The notes: generated from the sequence alone by a model not told the origin. Shown: positions 36,281 through 44,536, counted from the stretch's first letter. The stretch is DNA of 64,000 nt from Pseudomonas khorasanensis (GCF_014268505.2 NZ_JABWQP020000006.1:62001-126000), one strand, 5' to 3'. Numbers and translations are program-made.

Positions 36281-36550
36281 CAGTAATGCGCTCCTTCGCC
36301 TTCCTTCAAATCCTGTGTTCAAGAAGGAAGCTGACTTTTCGGCGCTACTGGCGCGGTACGAGTCCGTTCATATTGTTTTTCCGACCGCGGTCCCTGCCCG
36401 CCGGATAACTGCTTCTGGTGCTTTACGCTGCACACCCGGGTCAGTTGCCAACCCTCTGAACCGTTGAGGCCGGTTCATCGCTGCCTGTTCTTGCGGAACT
36501 AAAGAGCTTGTCTTGCCAGCCGCGTTGTCGAGCGGCTTGGTTGCAAGAAT

Positions 36551-36618
36551 ATGCATGGATGCATATACAGTCAATGCATTAATGCATTTATTTATGCATT
36601 AATTTTGCACGCATGCAT
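36551..36618 (-). promoter_or_regulatory. Operator-like cluster of six ATGCAT palindromes
   Basis: ATGCAT occurs at 36551, 36559, 36574, 36582, 36594 and 36613. The first four form two copies of the composite ATGCATNNATGCAT (spacers GG and TA). The cluster lies in the promoter region of the tailocin operon, between repressor gene and holin. TGCAT words also lie upstream of the repressor start (37486-37490, 37497-37501). Binding by the S24 repressor or an activator is inferred. Confidence 0.65.
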
Positions 36619-36665
36619 TGAAGCCGCGCAGGACAAGGGCTGGATGGATTTCTGCAGGCGAAAAA

Positions 36666-36687
36666 AAACCTGCCTGGCGGCAGGTTT
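36666..36687 (-). terminator. Terminator of the repressor gene
   Basis: A 9-bp stem AAACCTGCC/GGCAGGTTT with a four-base loop, followed on the minus strand by T residues (TTTTTCG). It lies 19 bases after the repressor stop and separates it from the tailocin promoter. Confidence 0.88.
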
Positions 36688-36705
36688 CGGTTCGATCGAA
36701 GGGGG

Positions 36706-37440
36706 TCAGCGGGCGTACATGCCCCACCAGAAAACGTGGCCGAGAATGACGATCTGCTCTTCCTGGATTTCCTGGAAGCTGTAGTCCTCGTCCGGGTGTT
36801 CGTCGCGGTTGAAGCTTCGCAGGCGGATGCCGGTGGGAAGGCGATAAAGTTGCTTCACGCGTAATTGGCCATTGTGGTTGATTGCATAAAGGTCGCCATC
36901 AATGATGTCGCCTATGCCGCATTTGCCAGCATTCACACCGACGGTGGCACCATCGCGCAGCACCGGCAACATGCTGTTGCCGCGCACCGTCACGCACTTG
37001 GCCTGGTCGAACTGAACGCCGTTATGGCGCAGGCTACGCTTGCCGAAGCGCAGGCTGGAGCGTTCGCTCTCCTCAATGACGAATCTTCCTGATCCTGCAG
37101 CCAATTCAACCTCGCGAAGAAACGGCACCGACACCTCGTCATCATCGACGGGGGTGTCGTCGTCCCACAGCATTATGTCCTTGAGTTCCGCGTGCACATC
37201 AGCACGCCCGGCAGCAGCCGATGGCGCAACGTCTGCGCGCCCGCGTAGCTGATCGGTACTGATGTTGAAGTACTCGGCAATCTTCGAGATGTGTTTATCC
37301 GAAGGATCGACGATCTTCCCGCTGAGGATCCGAGAGAGAGTGGATTGAGGCACGCCTGTGCGACGGTGGAGCTCCGTGGGGGAGATCCCGTGCTGGTCGA
37401 GCAGTGCTCTTAAGACGGAGGATACGTTGCGTTTTTGCAT
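36706..37440 (-). CDS. PrtR/CI-like self-cleaving tailocin repressor (XRE HTH plus S24 peptidase)
   Basis: A 244-residue repressor. The helix-turn-helix is at about residues 16-60 (GISPTELHRRTGVPQSTLSRIL). The linker has an Ala-Gly cleavage site in ELAAGSG, followed by the S24 domain with catalytic Ser in VRGNSMLPVL and Lys in LRVKQLYRL. RecA filaments after DNA damage should trigger self-cleavage and release of the tailocin operon. Start at 37440 (MQKRNVSS); another ATG three codons upstream is possible. No separate prtN activator gene is visible in the window. Confidence 0.92.
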   Translation of the reverse strand: MQKRNVSSVLRALLDQHGISPTELHRRTGVPQSTLSRILSGKIVDPSDKHISKIAEYFNISTDQLRGRADVAPSAAAGRADVHAELKDIMLWDDDTPVDDDEVSVPFLREVELAAGSGRFVIEESERSSLRFGKRSLRHNGVQFDQAKCVTVRGNSMLPVLRDGATVGVNAGKCGIGDIIDGDLYAINHNGQLRVKQLYRLPTGIRLRSFNRDEHPDEDYSFQEIQEEQIVILGHVFWWGMYAR

Positions 37441-37650
37441 AACGCGCATAGTGCTTGAAGTTTTTATTCAATACAAATGCTGAATTGCATAAATCGTGCA
37501 TACGCCGTTTTTTTCAATGAGAACACCACCCGCCGGACGCGATGCCTGCGTCGGCAAGAGCGCCCATGGTAACCTTGCGCCCATCGCGGAAAAGCCCGGC
37601 CGTTGCCCCGCTTTTGCCCTACATCTTTTAACGAGTTGCCTGACAATCCG

Positions 37651-37704
37651 ATGAATAAAGCCGTCTCCGACCTGTCCTCCCACACCCCGATTGTGTTGGA
37701 GTAA
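37651..37704 (+). pseudogene. mutS: 5' stub of mutS (first 13 codons)
   Basis: The ATG at 37651 opens MNKAVSDLSSHTP, which matches the N-terminus of Pseudomonas MutS, then diverges to IVLE and a stop. The normal continuation is MMQQYW. The native upstream region is retained, and the position opposite cinA across the tailocin is where mutS normally lies. The sequence break at about 37690 marks the left junction of an inserted island. As it stands this stub codes for nothing useful. Confidence 0.85.
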
Positions 37705-37741
37705 TTCAGCTTTTAGGCCTCTGCCCCTCGTGTTTACTGGG

Positions 37742-37912
37742 TTAGGACGCCAATTTGGTTCGCATGCATTTATGCATGATTGGCACTGAGTGGCATTGTT
37801 TGGCGTACGGTTTGCCCCATTTTTGCCCCATGACAGCCGGGCGCTGATTGAGCGGCAGAGCACTCACCATCGACCGACTTTCCCGCACTATTGCAGAACA
37901 GACGTTCAGGAA
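37742..37912 (-). pseudogene. Probable 3' remnant of a phage-type tyrosine integrase
   Basis: A 56-codon open stretch ends ...ALPLNQRPAVMGQKWGK and a short basic tail before TAA. The phrase VMGQKWGK near the end of the protein resembles the C-termini of phage integrases in Pseudomonas. It is stopped upstream by TAG, with no catalytic region left. Its place 40 bases from the mutS break fits an integrase beside its attachment site. The call rests on a short motif only. It contains a copy of ATGCATNNATGCAT (37764-37777). Confidence 0.35.
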
Positions 37913-38402
37913 CTAGCATCGACCCATTCCAAGGTGCAAGCCCGCCAAGCCCCACAAGGGCGATTCTGGGCAGATCTTCATCTTCTCCAGATCGATCTCT
38001 GGGTAGCTTTGAATCAGCCGGGAACTCAACTTCAATTACTGATTTGGGTACCGACCAATGTTAAAGCACCTCGCGGCTTGCCTAGGGATTGTTGCTACAT
38101 CGCCTCAGCTACGACTTCTCTTATTTCCCATATCACTTTCCATTCCTGTCCTATCCTTTGCCTTGCTGATCTGGGTGAGTCACTCCACATAGTCGCAAGC
38201 AGAAAGCTGCTTTTCCACATGCCTGATAGCTTTGGGTAAAGGGGAGCGATTGAATTATCGGGGTATGTATCGGAATTCGCCCCCCTTCTGGAGCCATTGC
38301 AGGCCGCTTTAGCCCACCAAAAACGGCGCTTTCTCCCTTCGCCGTTGGCGTACAGTGGGCTCAAGCGGCCTCCCATATGACCTAATTTTCCCTTAAACAT
38401 TA
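37913..38402. other. Non-coding or degenerate DNA
   Basis: No convincing gene. Open frames on both strands lack a ribosome site, family resemblance or normal codon use. It is probably eroded island DNA between the integrase remnant and the gene at 38495. Confidence 0.5.
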
Positions 38403-38432
38403 AAAGCGAAGCCATTGATTTGGCTTCGCTTT
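38403..38432. terminator. Intrinsic terminator 3' of the 38495 gene
   Basis: A perfect 12-bp stem (AAAGCGAAGCCA/TGGCTTCGCTTT) with six-base loop, flanked by T-runs on both strands. It lies 63 bases beyond the stop of the minus-strand gene at 38495. Confidence 0.9.
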
Positions 38433-38494
38433 TTTATTGTTTATGTGGCTTATTTACGCTCTTTATTTACATGAAACCGGTCTGCATCATAGTT

Positions 38495-39310
38495 CTAACT
38501 AAGAACTTGCACAGGCTTACCGTCGACTATCCTGTAGCTCCTTTGAATGAGTGTTATCGGGTTCGACGTGAAACTCTCTACGGTGGTGATCTGAGTGATA
38601 TCTGATAGATCTCCGATATTTAGCTCTAACGCCCCTCGATCATTTAGTGCCTCAGGTTCAGCGCCAAGACATAGTCTGTATTCTCGTTGCCAAGCATACT
38701 CAATCGGTTTGCGAAACAATCCTATCGGGCCGCTGTAGTCGTTGAAATCTACGTAATCGACCTGGCCGTAGCCACCTTCAAAGAAGGGAGAATTATAGAG
38801 GTGAGGGTGGGTTGCAATAGCTTCTGACAGCCTTCTAGAAAACTCTACGTGGTTCGTAATACGAAGGACATGGGTACCAAACTCTCGGAAACGCTCACTG
38901 AATTGCAGCATTCCATTTTCGAGCCCCCAAATCTGACCGTCATGTCCGGCTGAGACAGAACCCAGGCAGTACACCATGACGGTTTCAGGTCGAGGCAAAT
39001 GCAGGGTCATGATTGTCTCTGGGTTCAATACGATTTCGTCGTGACCTTCAACCTGAAGTGCGAGCTCGCTGACAACCCCATCCCTCATGCCAGAGCTGAG
39101 CTTAAGGTACACATTCTCAAGCTCGTCCCTTCGAAGTGCAGCGCCGGCTTCACCTTCAAGCTTCGCGAAAAAGTCGACGCTGTTCATGTAAAGCAGACCA
39201 CGCTGCAGCGCATGTAGTCGATCTAAATTAGCCACCTTGAACAGCATCCAACATTGCTTATTCGGCATGCGGTCAGGTACCGCTTGCATCTGCACTTCAC
39301 CAGATACCAT
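38495..39310 (-). CDS. Hypothetical protein of an accessory island
   Basis: A 271-residue soluble protein without signal or membrane segments. I do not recognise it with certainty. The C-terminal third has GLFRKPIEYAWQREYRLCLG; a phrase of this shape (Lys, aromatic, Gln-x-Glu-Tyr-Arg) occurs in DUF2971-like proteins, which are common in defence-rich islands, so a distant link is possible. It is a single gene with its own terminator. Start MVSGEVQM at 39310; MQAVPDRM seven codons later is an alternative. Role unknown. Confidence 0.6.
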   Translation of the reverse strand: MVSGEVQMQAVPDRMPNKQCWMLFKVANLDRLHALQRGLLYMNSVDFFAKLEGEAGAALRRDELENVYLKLSSGMRDGVVSELALQVEGHDEIVLNPETIMTLHLPRPETVMVYCLGSVSAGHDGQIWGLENGMLQFSERFREFGTHVLRITNHVEFSRRLSEAIATHPHLYNSPFFEGGYGQVDYVDFNDYSGPIGLFRKPIEYAWQREYRLCLGAEPEALNDRGALELNIGDLSDITQITTVESFTSNPITLIQRSYRIVDGKPVQVLS

Positions 39311-39660
39311 CTTGCCCCCTAATCTCTACAGATCATTGTTCAACCAACGGGATGGAGACTGACAACGGCTCGACGCTTGCGGTGCCACCTCCGCACCCCC
39401 TAATCGCACGGCACCGATATTATCGTCAAGGTTCGCTAAGGCACCATTCACTTCACCCCACATCAGTATCACCAGGCACTACCGCACCAGGCGAGCCAAA
39501 AGGTACAGGCAAGTTCACACCACCAATCCAAGGGCCAAATAAACCTGACGTTATAAAGCTAAATTTCCAGCAGTGGCTCTCTCTTTCCTGCTCCTAGTAG
39601 CGTTTCCCTTGAACTCGTAGTAGCTTAAAGCCACCCTTCGCATTAGGCAGCATCATTAGG
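39311..39660. other. Intergenic region between divergent accessory genes
   Basis: About 350 bases without a gene I can support; an 81-codon frame (39352-39597) is Pro/His-rich and lacks a ribosome site. Promoters of the divergent genes at 39310 and 39661 should lie here. Confidence 0.45.
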
Positions 39661-40521
39661 ATGAATACCCATAAGAAATTATCTGAATCGCGAATTTTCC
39701 AAGCAGCGCTGTTTACCCCTTTAGCAATTGGCTCTTGCTTGCTCACAGTGATAGCTTATTTCAACTCCAATTATTCGATCTGTTTCACATCCGATTGTAT
39801 AAACAATTTTTTCAATCTGTATAAGTATCCGCTGTCAATTATGGGGCTTGGGATCCCCCTGAGCGCGATTGCTGCAGCAGTCCATCGCTCAGAGGAAACA
39901 TCCTTACAAATTAAGGCCTCACAAAACCAGCTCGACGAAACCTTAAAACAGAACAAATTCAATAACTACATAAAGCACAAAGAAGAATTCACTGAATTCC
40001 TTGAAAAGCTAGAAGGGGTTTGTGATTGCAAATTTACCGACCCACTTTACCTCTACAAGAGCATATTCCCAAAAAACAGCTATCGAAGAGTAAGCTTCAG
40101 AGCCCACGGCCATCACGACCTTAATCTTTTCCCCAACAAGTTCCTTACAGACCTAAAAAACAATATGTGGGACTTCGTGGCAATCTTGTACGATGATGCA
40201 TCTGATAATAAAAAGCTTACTGAAGCAATTCTAGCTCTTCACCAAATAACACAATCCCTTAAGTTAAGTAGAAATACTACAACCAAGCACGACTCGGAAA
40301 CGCGGAACCTTATATGGCCGGATAATTTTTCGGAAACCTCTTTCAAAAATCTACAACGTATCATTCGAAGCCTAGCTTCCTTTTCTACTTTCGAAGAGGA
40401 GCAAAGTGAAAAACGTGATAACGCTATGAACCTCTTGAGGCGACAAGGTTCTGGTCATACCAGGTCCCGTAACTTACTCGCCATGGACAGCCTCGCTGCA
40501 GAAATCGACGACTGCCTGTAA
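39661..40521 (+). CDS. Two-helix membrane protein, possible phage-defence effector
   Basis: A 286-residue protein with two N-terminal membrane helices (LFTPLAIGSCLLTVIAYF, about residues 18-35; LSIMGLGIPLSAIAAAV, about 58-75), a short coiled coil (SLQIKASQNQLDETLKQN), then a soluble helical domain with FNNYIKHKEEFTEFLEKL. This layout resembles membrane effectors of Ec48-type retrons and putative abortive-infection proteins, but no reverse transcriptase is nearby, so the link is tentative. It is clearly more AT-rich than the flanking genes, a sign of transfer. Ribosome site: TTAGG before the ATG. Confidence 0.6.
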   Translation: MNTHKKLSESRIFQAALFTPLAIGSCLLTVIAYFNSNYSICFTSDCINNFFNLYKYPLSIMGLGIPLSAIAAAVHRSEETSLQIKASQNQLDETLKQNKFNNYIKHKEEFTEFLEKLEGVCDCKFTDPLYLYKSIFPKNSYRRVSFRAHGHHDLNLFPNKFLTDLKNNMWDFVAILYDDASDNKKLTEAILALHQITQSLKLSRNTTTKHDSETRNLIWPDNFSETSFKNLQRIIRSLASFSTFEEEQSEKRDNAMNLLRRQGSGHTRSRNLLAMDSLAAEIDDCL

Positions 40522-40610
40522 GCCAAATAACAAGTTCATATTGATGAAGATCGAGTAGTTGGCTGTTGTGCTGTGATCGGCAAAGCGCAGTGGGGCTTTG
40601 CCCTCACAAC

Positions 40611-41577
40611 TCACCGGCAGCTCACTGTCCAAAGTTGATCCAAGCGTGTCGTATAGCTTTGACTCATCATCTCCCGCCGCATGCCCCAGTCTGGATTGCT
40701 CGGCACACTTGCGGACCGGAGCGTCCCCCTCCCCCATCTCTCATTGATTTTGTCCAGTACCGCCATCACCCTCGTCGCCTCAGTGGGTTGTGAAATGGCA
40801 AACAGATCGTCCGTGTATTCACCCGGCTGGCATAGACTCAACAATAGGACTTCCGCCTTGCTGTAACTGAAGCCAGGACGGAACACGCGATCAAGTGCGT
40901 CGACGGCTGCCGCCGTTAGCAGCCGAACATCATCCGTTGGATAAGGTAGATCGACCACGACACCGTTTGCGTATTTAGCCTCATCGGGATTGAACATGCC
41001 GGTGCGTATGCTGACTCGAATCTTCTTGCACAGCGACTTCTGTGCCCGGAGTTTCTCCGATGCCCGCATCATGTAGGTTGCCACGGCCTCCTTGATCGGC
41101 GGCAGCTCCTTCAGCCTTTTGCCGAACATCCGGCTGCAGCAGATCTCCTGCTTTGGCGGATCCGGCTCGTCCAGCTCCAGGCACGGCGTGCCAGCCAACT
41201 CCCGAGCAGTTTTCTCGATCACAATGCTGAAGTTTTTTCTTAACGTCCACGGGTCGGCCTTGGCCAGATCCATGGCGTTTTTGATACCCATGCCATCCAA
41301 ATGCATTTTCATGCGCCGGCCTACTCCCCACACCTCCGCTACGTCCGTATTACGCAGTACCCAGTCGCGCTTGATTGGGTCGCAGATGTTCACGACGCCA
41401 CCGGTTTGCGCCTGCAGGCGCTTGGCAGTGTGGTTGGCCAGCTTGGCTAAAGTTTTGGTGTGAGCGATGCCGACACCGACCGGGATGCCCGTGCAGCGCA
41501 GCACCTGGCTGCGGATCTTGCGGCCGAGGGCGTCTAGGCCATTAATGCCGGTAAGGTCGACGAAGGCTTCGTCGATG
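40611..41577 (-). pseudogene. rulB: 3' part of rulB (umuC-like Y-family polymerase), cut by an insertion
   Basis: Encodes the remainder of the error-prone polymerase from EAFVDLTGINGLD onward: fingers/thumb, little-finger region and the C-terminal UmuC tail (ends QLWTVSCR). It has no start of its own except a fortuitous TTG within the inserted DNA. The matching 5' part lies at 57163-57474. Joined at the shared TCGATG the two give an intact gene, so removal of the insert would restore RulB. Confidence 0.93.
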
Positions 41578-41700
41578 TAAAGGAAAGATGTCAACCCATG
41601 GACATCGATTTGGATGAATATTTGTCAGGTTTGAATTAGGTATCCGATGTCCATAGACCACACGCACTTTTCACGGAAATGCATCAGGTGGTGTCCATGG
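41572..41700. other. Left end of the element: TCGATG core and TGTCCAT repeats
   Basis: The crossover core TCGATG (41572-41577) is followed inward by CGATGTCCAT in inverted orientation (41598-41607), direct orientation (41645-41654) and a third related word GTGTCCATGG (41691-41700). Related words occur at the right end (AATGTCCATG at 57101-57110 and GGACGTCCAC at 57129-57138). They are probable recombinase binding sites. Confidence 0.6.
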
Positions 41701-42076
41701 CAAATACGCGAATTTTGTGGCGATGAAAGCTAGCGTGATCAAGATGAGCCCGATTCAAAAGTCCGAAGCTCATCCAATCTGGTTGTATAACTGGGACTCT
41801 TAAGCTCTCTCCTCATACCCCATTAAGGTCATACAGGGGGTGCTGGCAGTCCGCAATGTACCTCTTCCCCACTTGGCATTTATCTCATCCAAACATTCAT
41901 CACTCGCCCGCTTGCTTCTGGCTGTGATGGCACAAATAGGTCGCCGGTGAAAGCATGAGCACTGTGCTGGAGGCGCTATCTGGACATCCTTACCCCGTAG
42001 CAGCTGTAAATTACGGGCAGCAATCGACCCAATGACGGTGGAGACAGCGAATTTGAGGGCGATTCACTAAACAAAA
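41701..42076. other. Sub-terminal non-coding DNA of the element
   Basis: No supported gene. The stretch looks like degenerate sequence between the left end and the metal cargo. It ends at the terminator at 42077-42100. Confidence 0.5.
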
Positions 42077-42100
42077 ACAAGGCCGCAATCACGGCCTTGT
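42077..42100. terminator. Intrinsic terminator at the end of the nickel/cobalt operon
   Basis: A 9-bp stem ACAAGGCCG/CGGCCTTGT with a six-base loop, flanked by A-rich sequence on the left and eight T on the right. On the minus strand it follows the small lipoprotein gene at 42114. Confidence 0.9.
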
Positions 42101-42113
42101 TTTTTTTGGGGTG

Positions 42114-42242
42114 TTACTCGTGTGAATGGCCGTGCTCGGCGCTCTCGGAGGTTGCGCCTTTCTCGCCACCGCCGCATGCCGTCATCAGTCCTAGGAAGCA
42201 GATCAGAAGCATCGAACGAATCAGAGTAGTTGGGGTTTTCAT
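42114..42242 (-). CDS. Small lipoprotein with His-rich C-terminus
   Basis: A 42-residue protein, MKTPTTLIRSMLLICFLG then LMTAC, a good lipobox, so a lipoprotein acylated at about Cys23. The mature part is 20 residues and ends EHGHSHE, a likely metal ligand. It is the last gene of the minus-strand group beginning at 44129. Probably binds nickel or cobalt at the membrane; inferred from composition and context. Confidence 0.65.
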   Translation of the reverse strand: MKTPTTLIRSMLLICFLGLMTACGGGEKGATSESAEHGHSHE

Positions 42243-42336
42243 GGGAAGACTCTTCATAAAATAGGTTTAAACAAATGATCTGTAGTCAGGCTGAACGCTG
42301 GATTTTCGGCAGCAGAACAGCAATTGCTGTTTTGAA

Positions 42337-42972
42337 TTACTGTTTGACGCTCAAGTAATCGCCGTTGGTTTTAAGTGCAATGGTCACGTCATTGTTGCTG
42401 CGATTACGCCAAAACCAACCATGGGTGCCATCAAAAATGGCGGTAAATTCACCCTTGTCACTTTTGACCTGCTTGCCCTTGCTGTAGCTATGGAAGTAAC
42501 CCTTCTCACCGTTGTAGGGCTCGCCATGGGTATCGAAGTTCACAGGCCCACCAACCGCAGTCCATTCGTAGCTAACAGACTTGCCTTTCAAGACTTCGAG
42601 CTTTATTTCCGTCCCTTCACCTGGCTTGAGCGTGACGCTCATTTGATTAGTCTTCAAAGCTGAAGTGGGTGTGGGCGTCGGCTGAGCAACAGGTTTCGCA
42701 ATAGGCTGGACTTGCGCAACCTGCGGAGCTGGAGCTGGAGCTTGCGGTGGCGCGGCATCCGCCAAAGCTTCCTGAGCAAGGATGATCTTCAATTCGCCCA
42801 TTTGGGTCAGTCCCAGTGCTCGGCCCACACCCGTTGGATCGACGGCATATTCCGAAGGCATAACCACTGTCACCAGCAGGCCGACCGCAGTCAGCAGGGC
42901 AATGACAGTGGAGCGCACCAGTTTGCGAGTGCTTGGCAATTCATTAACAGTTGGAAGCGGAGTATTGAACAT
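42337..42972 (-). CDS. Transmembrane anchor protein of the metal cassette
   Basis: A 211-residue protein with a single N-terminal membrane helix (TVIALLTAVGLLVTVVM, about residues 23-39), a Pro/Ala/Gln linker (about residues 74-105) and a beta-rich periplasmic domain with a conserved-looking HGEPYNGEKGYFHSY and GTHGWFWRN. Proteins annotated as transmembrane anchor occur beside HupE genes in metal-resistance islands. The precise role is unknown. Confidence 0.7.
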   Translation of the reverse strand: MFNTPLPTVNELPSTRKLVRSTVIALLTAVGLLVTVVMPSEYAVDPTGVGRALGLTQMGELKIILAQEALADAAPPQAPAPAPQVAQVQPIAKPVAQPTPTPTSALKTNQMSVTLKPGEGTEIKLEVLKGKSVSYEWTAVGGPVNFDTHGEPYNGEKGYFHSYSKGKQVKSDKGEFTAIFDGTHGWFWRNRSNNDVTIALKTNGDYLSVKQ

Positions 42973-42984
42973 GGTCAGAATTCC

Positions 42985-43722
42985 TTACGCGGAGACAAAC
43001 AGGCCGGTGATCTGGTAACCCATCAGGAGGAAACCGGCACTCATCATGGCGACGTTGGCGGTATAGGCATGGCGCCAGAAACTGCCGGTGCGCCGCCAAT
43101 ACCCCATCAAAATGAGAATCGCGCTAAGTGCCAGCAATTGGCCGATCTCAACGCCTACGTTGAAGGCGATCAGGTTCGGAATCAGGCCATCAGGCGAGAT
43201 TTCGTATTCCTGGATCTTCGTTGCCAGACCAAAACCATGGAGCAAACCGAAGATCAGCGTGGCCACCTTGGTGTTGGGTTGGAAACCGAACCAGCGCTGG
43301 AACGCGCCCAGGTTATCGAGCGCTTTGTACACCACCGAGAAACCGATGATGGCGTCGATGATGTAAGAGCTGATGCTGACCTCAGTCAGCACGCCGAGCA
43401 GCAGCGTGACCGAATGGCCCACGGCGAATAGCGTGACGTAAAGCCCAACATCCTTCAGGCGGTAGAGGAAGAAGATCACCCCGAACAAAAACAGCAGGTG
43501 GTCGTAGCCCGTCATCATGTGCTTGGCGCCCATGTAGATGAAGGGCAGCAACATGACGCCGGAGCTTTCCTGAATGAAGCCCTTGTCGCCTTCCGCAACA
43601 GCGTGAGCCATCGCCTCGGGCATTCCGAGGAAAAGTGCAGCGACAAGTAAAAACAACAGCAAAACGGGGCGGTGCGAAGGCGCAGTAACCGCGCCGACGC
43701 CGCTCATCGAGTACGAATGCAT
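42985..43722 (-). CDS. HupE/UreJ-family membrane protein
   Basis: A 245-residue member of the HupE/UreJ family, nickel or cobalt permeases. It has a signal-like first helix (VLLLFLLVAALFLG) with cleavage near MAHA, and the family motif HMMTGYDHLLFLFG, a His-x5-Asp-His metal site in the first core helix; five more membrane segments follow. Direction of transport (uptake or efflux) is not clear from sequence; the exporters around it suggest a resistance role. Confidence 0.82.
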   Translation of the reverse strand: MHSYSMSGVGAVTAPSHRPVLLLFLLVAALFLGMPEAMAHAVAEGDKGFIQESSGVMLLPFIYMGAKHMMTGYDHLLFLFGVIFFLYRLKDVGLYVTLFAVGHSVTLLLGVLTEVSISSYIIDAIIGFSVVYKALDNLGAFQRWFGFQPNTKVATLIFGLLHGFGLATKIQEYEISPDGLIPNLIAFNVGVEIGQLLALSAILILMGYWRRTGSFWRHAYTANVAMMSAGFLLMGYQITGLFVSA

Positions 43723-43769
43723 AGATCAATCCTACGTTGCAGAGATCGAAGGCCGCAGTGCGGCCAAGG

Positions 43770-44129
43770 TCAAGATGCGAACGAAGGACGGGGTGGACGC
43801 TCGATCAAGAATATCGGCGGCAGGGGAACAGAGTGTCGAAGCGCATCGACCCGGATGGATAGCATCGGGGATGTCGCCAGCATCAACGCGGCTGTGAGTT
43901 GCGGTGTTTCGTGCTGGTGATCAGGGGTCAATGGCGAGTGATAGTGATCTGAAAGACTTGAGTAGCTGGATGAAGCCTCTTCGCCGTGGGAGTGATGGGC
44001 ATCTTGTGCGATCTCCCAGGCTGGCTGTTTCGACGTCACTGATAACGAATAGGTATGCCCGGCCCAGGCCACAAACATGGCGAGAACAAGCGTGACTACC
44101 ACCGTCGATGTCAGTGTTTTGCTGAACAT
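43770..44129 (-). CDS. Exported His-rich protein of the metal cassette
   Basis: A 119-residue protein with one N-terminal membrane segment/signal (VVVTLVLAMFVAWAG) and a His-rich region (DAHHSHGEE, DHYHSPLTPDHQHE, residues about 43-75). Likely periplasmic metal binding. It is the first gene of the leftward group and shares the intergenic operator with rcnR. Confidence 0.6.
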   Translation of the reverse strand: MFSKTLTSTVVVTLVLAMFVAWAGHTYSLSVTSKQPAWEIAQDAHHSHGEEASSSYSSLSDHYHSPLTPDHQHETPQLTAALMLATSPMLSIRVDALRHSVPLPPIFLIERPPRPSFAS

Positions 44130-44177
44130 AGCGTTCGGGATTCAACTCGTTTTGTAGGGATTTGATACGTTTGACCG

Positions 44178-44199
44178 CATCCCCATGGGGGGGATATGA
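44178..44199. promoter_or_regulatory. RcnR/CsoR-type operator between divergent metal genes
   Basis: Dyad CCCC-AT-GGGG followed by more G and ATATGA. G-tract flanked by A/T is the form of RcnR/InrS/CsoR-family operators. It lies between 44129 (leftward) and rcnR at 44236 (rightward). The 11-mer GGGGGATATGA recurs exactly in front of the MFS gene at 48316-48326. Confidence 0.7.
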
Positions 44200-44235
44200 T
44201 GCCAGCGTAATTCATTGAGGCCTGAGGCTCAAGTC

Positions 44236-44529
44236 ATGAGTGAGCACGAACACAACCATCCCCACACCCACCAAAGTCACGAAGCGATCATCAAGCGTCT
44301 CAAAAGGGCGGATGGCCATTTACGCGGCATCATCACCATGATCGAAGAGGGGCGTCAGTGCGTGGACATCGCTCAGCAGCTGCATGCTGTCGAAAAGGCG
44401 GTGTGCCAAGCCAAACGTACGCTCATCCAGGATCACATTGATCACTGCTTGGAAGACACCGTCTCGGCGCTCGGCAATGGGGAGCGCGCACCACTGGAAG
44501 CTTTCAAGCAAATCACCAAGTACCTCTAG
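44236..44529 (+). CDS. rcnR: RcnR-like nickel/cobalt-sensing repressor (CsoR/FrmR family)
   Basis: A 97-residue all-helical repressor. The His-rich start MSEHEHNHPHTHQSHE is followed by IIKRLKRADGHLRGIITMIEEGRQCVDIAQQLHAVEKAV, the CsoR/RcnR core with the conserved metal-ligand Cys in GRQCVD (about residue 44) and His in DHIDHCLED (about residue 73). Metal binding releases DNA. Start at 44236, not the upstream in-frame Met. Co-transcribed with rcnA, seven bases downstream. Confidence 0.9.
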   Translation: MSEHEHNHPHTHQSHEAIIKRLKRADGHLRGIITMIEEGRQCVDIAQQLHAVEKAVCQAKRTLIQDHIDHCLEDTVSALGNGERAPLEAFKQITKYL

Positions 44530-44536
44530 GTCTGAC

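Larger units (their letters stand above)
6238..37440 (-). other. Composite tailocin locus (F-type plus R-type pyocin-like)
   Basis: All genes lie on the minus strand, from repressor (36706-37440) through holin, lambda-like tail, Mu-like contractile tail and a single endolysin/spanin cassette next to cinA. Capsid, portal, terminase, replication and integrase genes are absent, as in pyocins and in the cluster known between mutS and cinA of P. fluorescens strains. Gene content predicts production of a flexible non-contractile particle and a rigid contractile particle, released by shared lysis proteins. Assignment rests on protein families; particle production is inference. Confidence 0.88.

Noticed and set aside
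6238..37440. Complete prophage
   Set aside because: No capsid, portal, terminase, replication or integrase genes; content is tails, lysis and repressor only, as in tailocins.
37790..38239. Plus-strand frame of 149 codons
   Set aside because: Unusual composition, no ribosome site or family; lies over the integrase-like remnant on the other strand.
39352..39597. 81-codon Pro/His-rich frame
   Set aside because: No ribosome site and no recognisable fold; probably chance.
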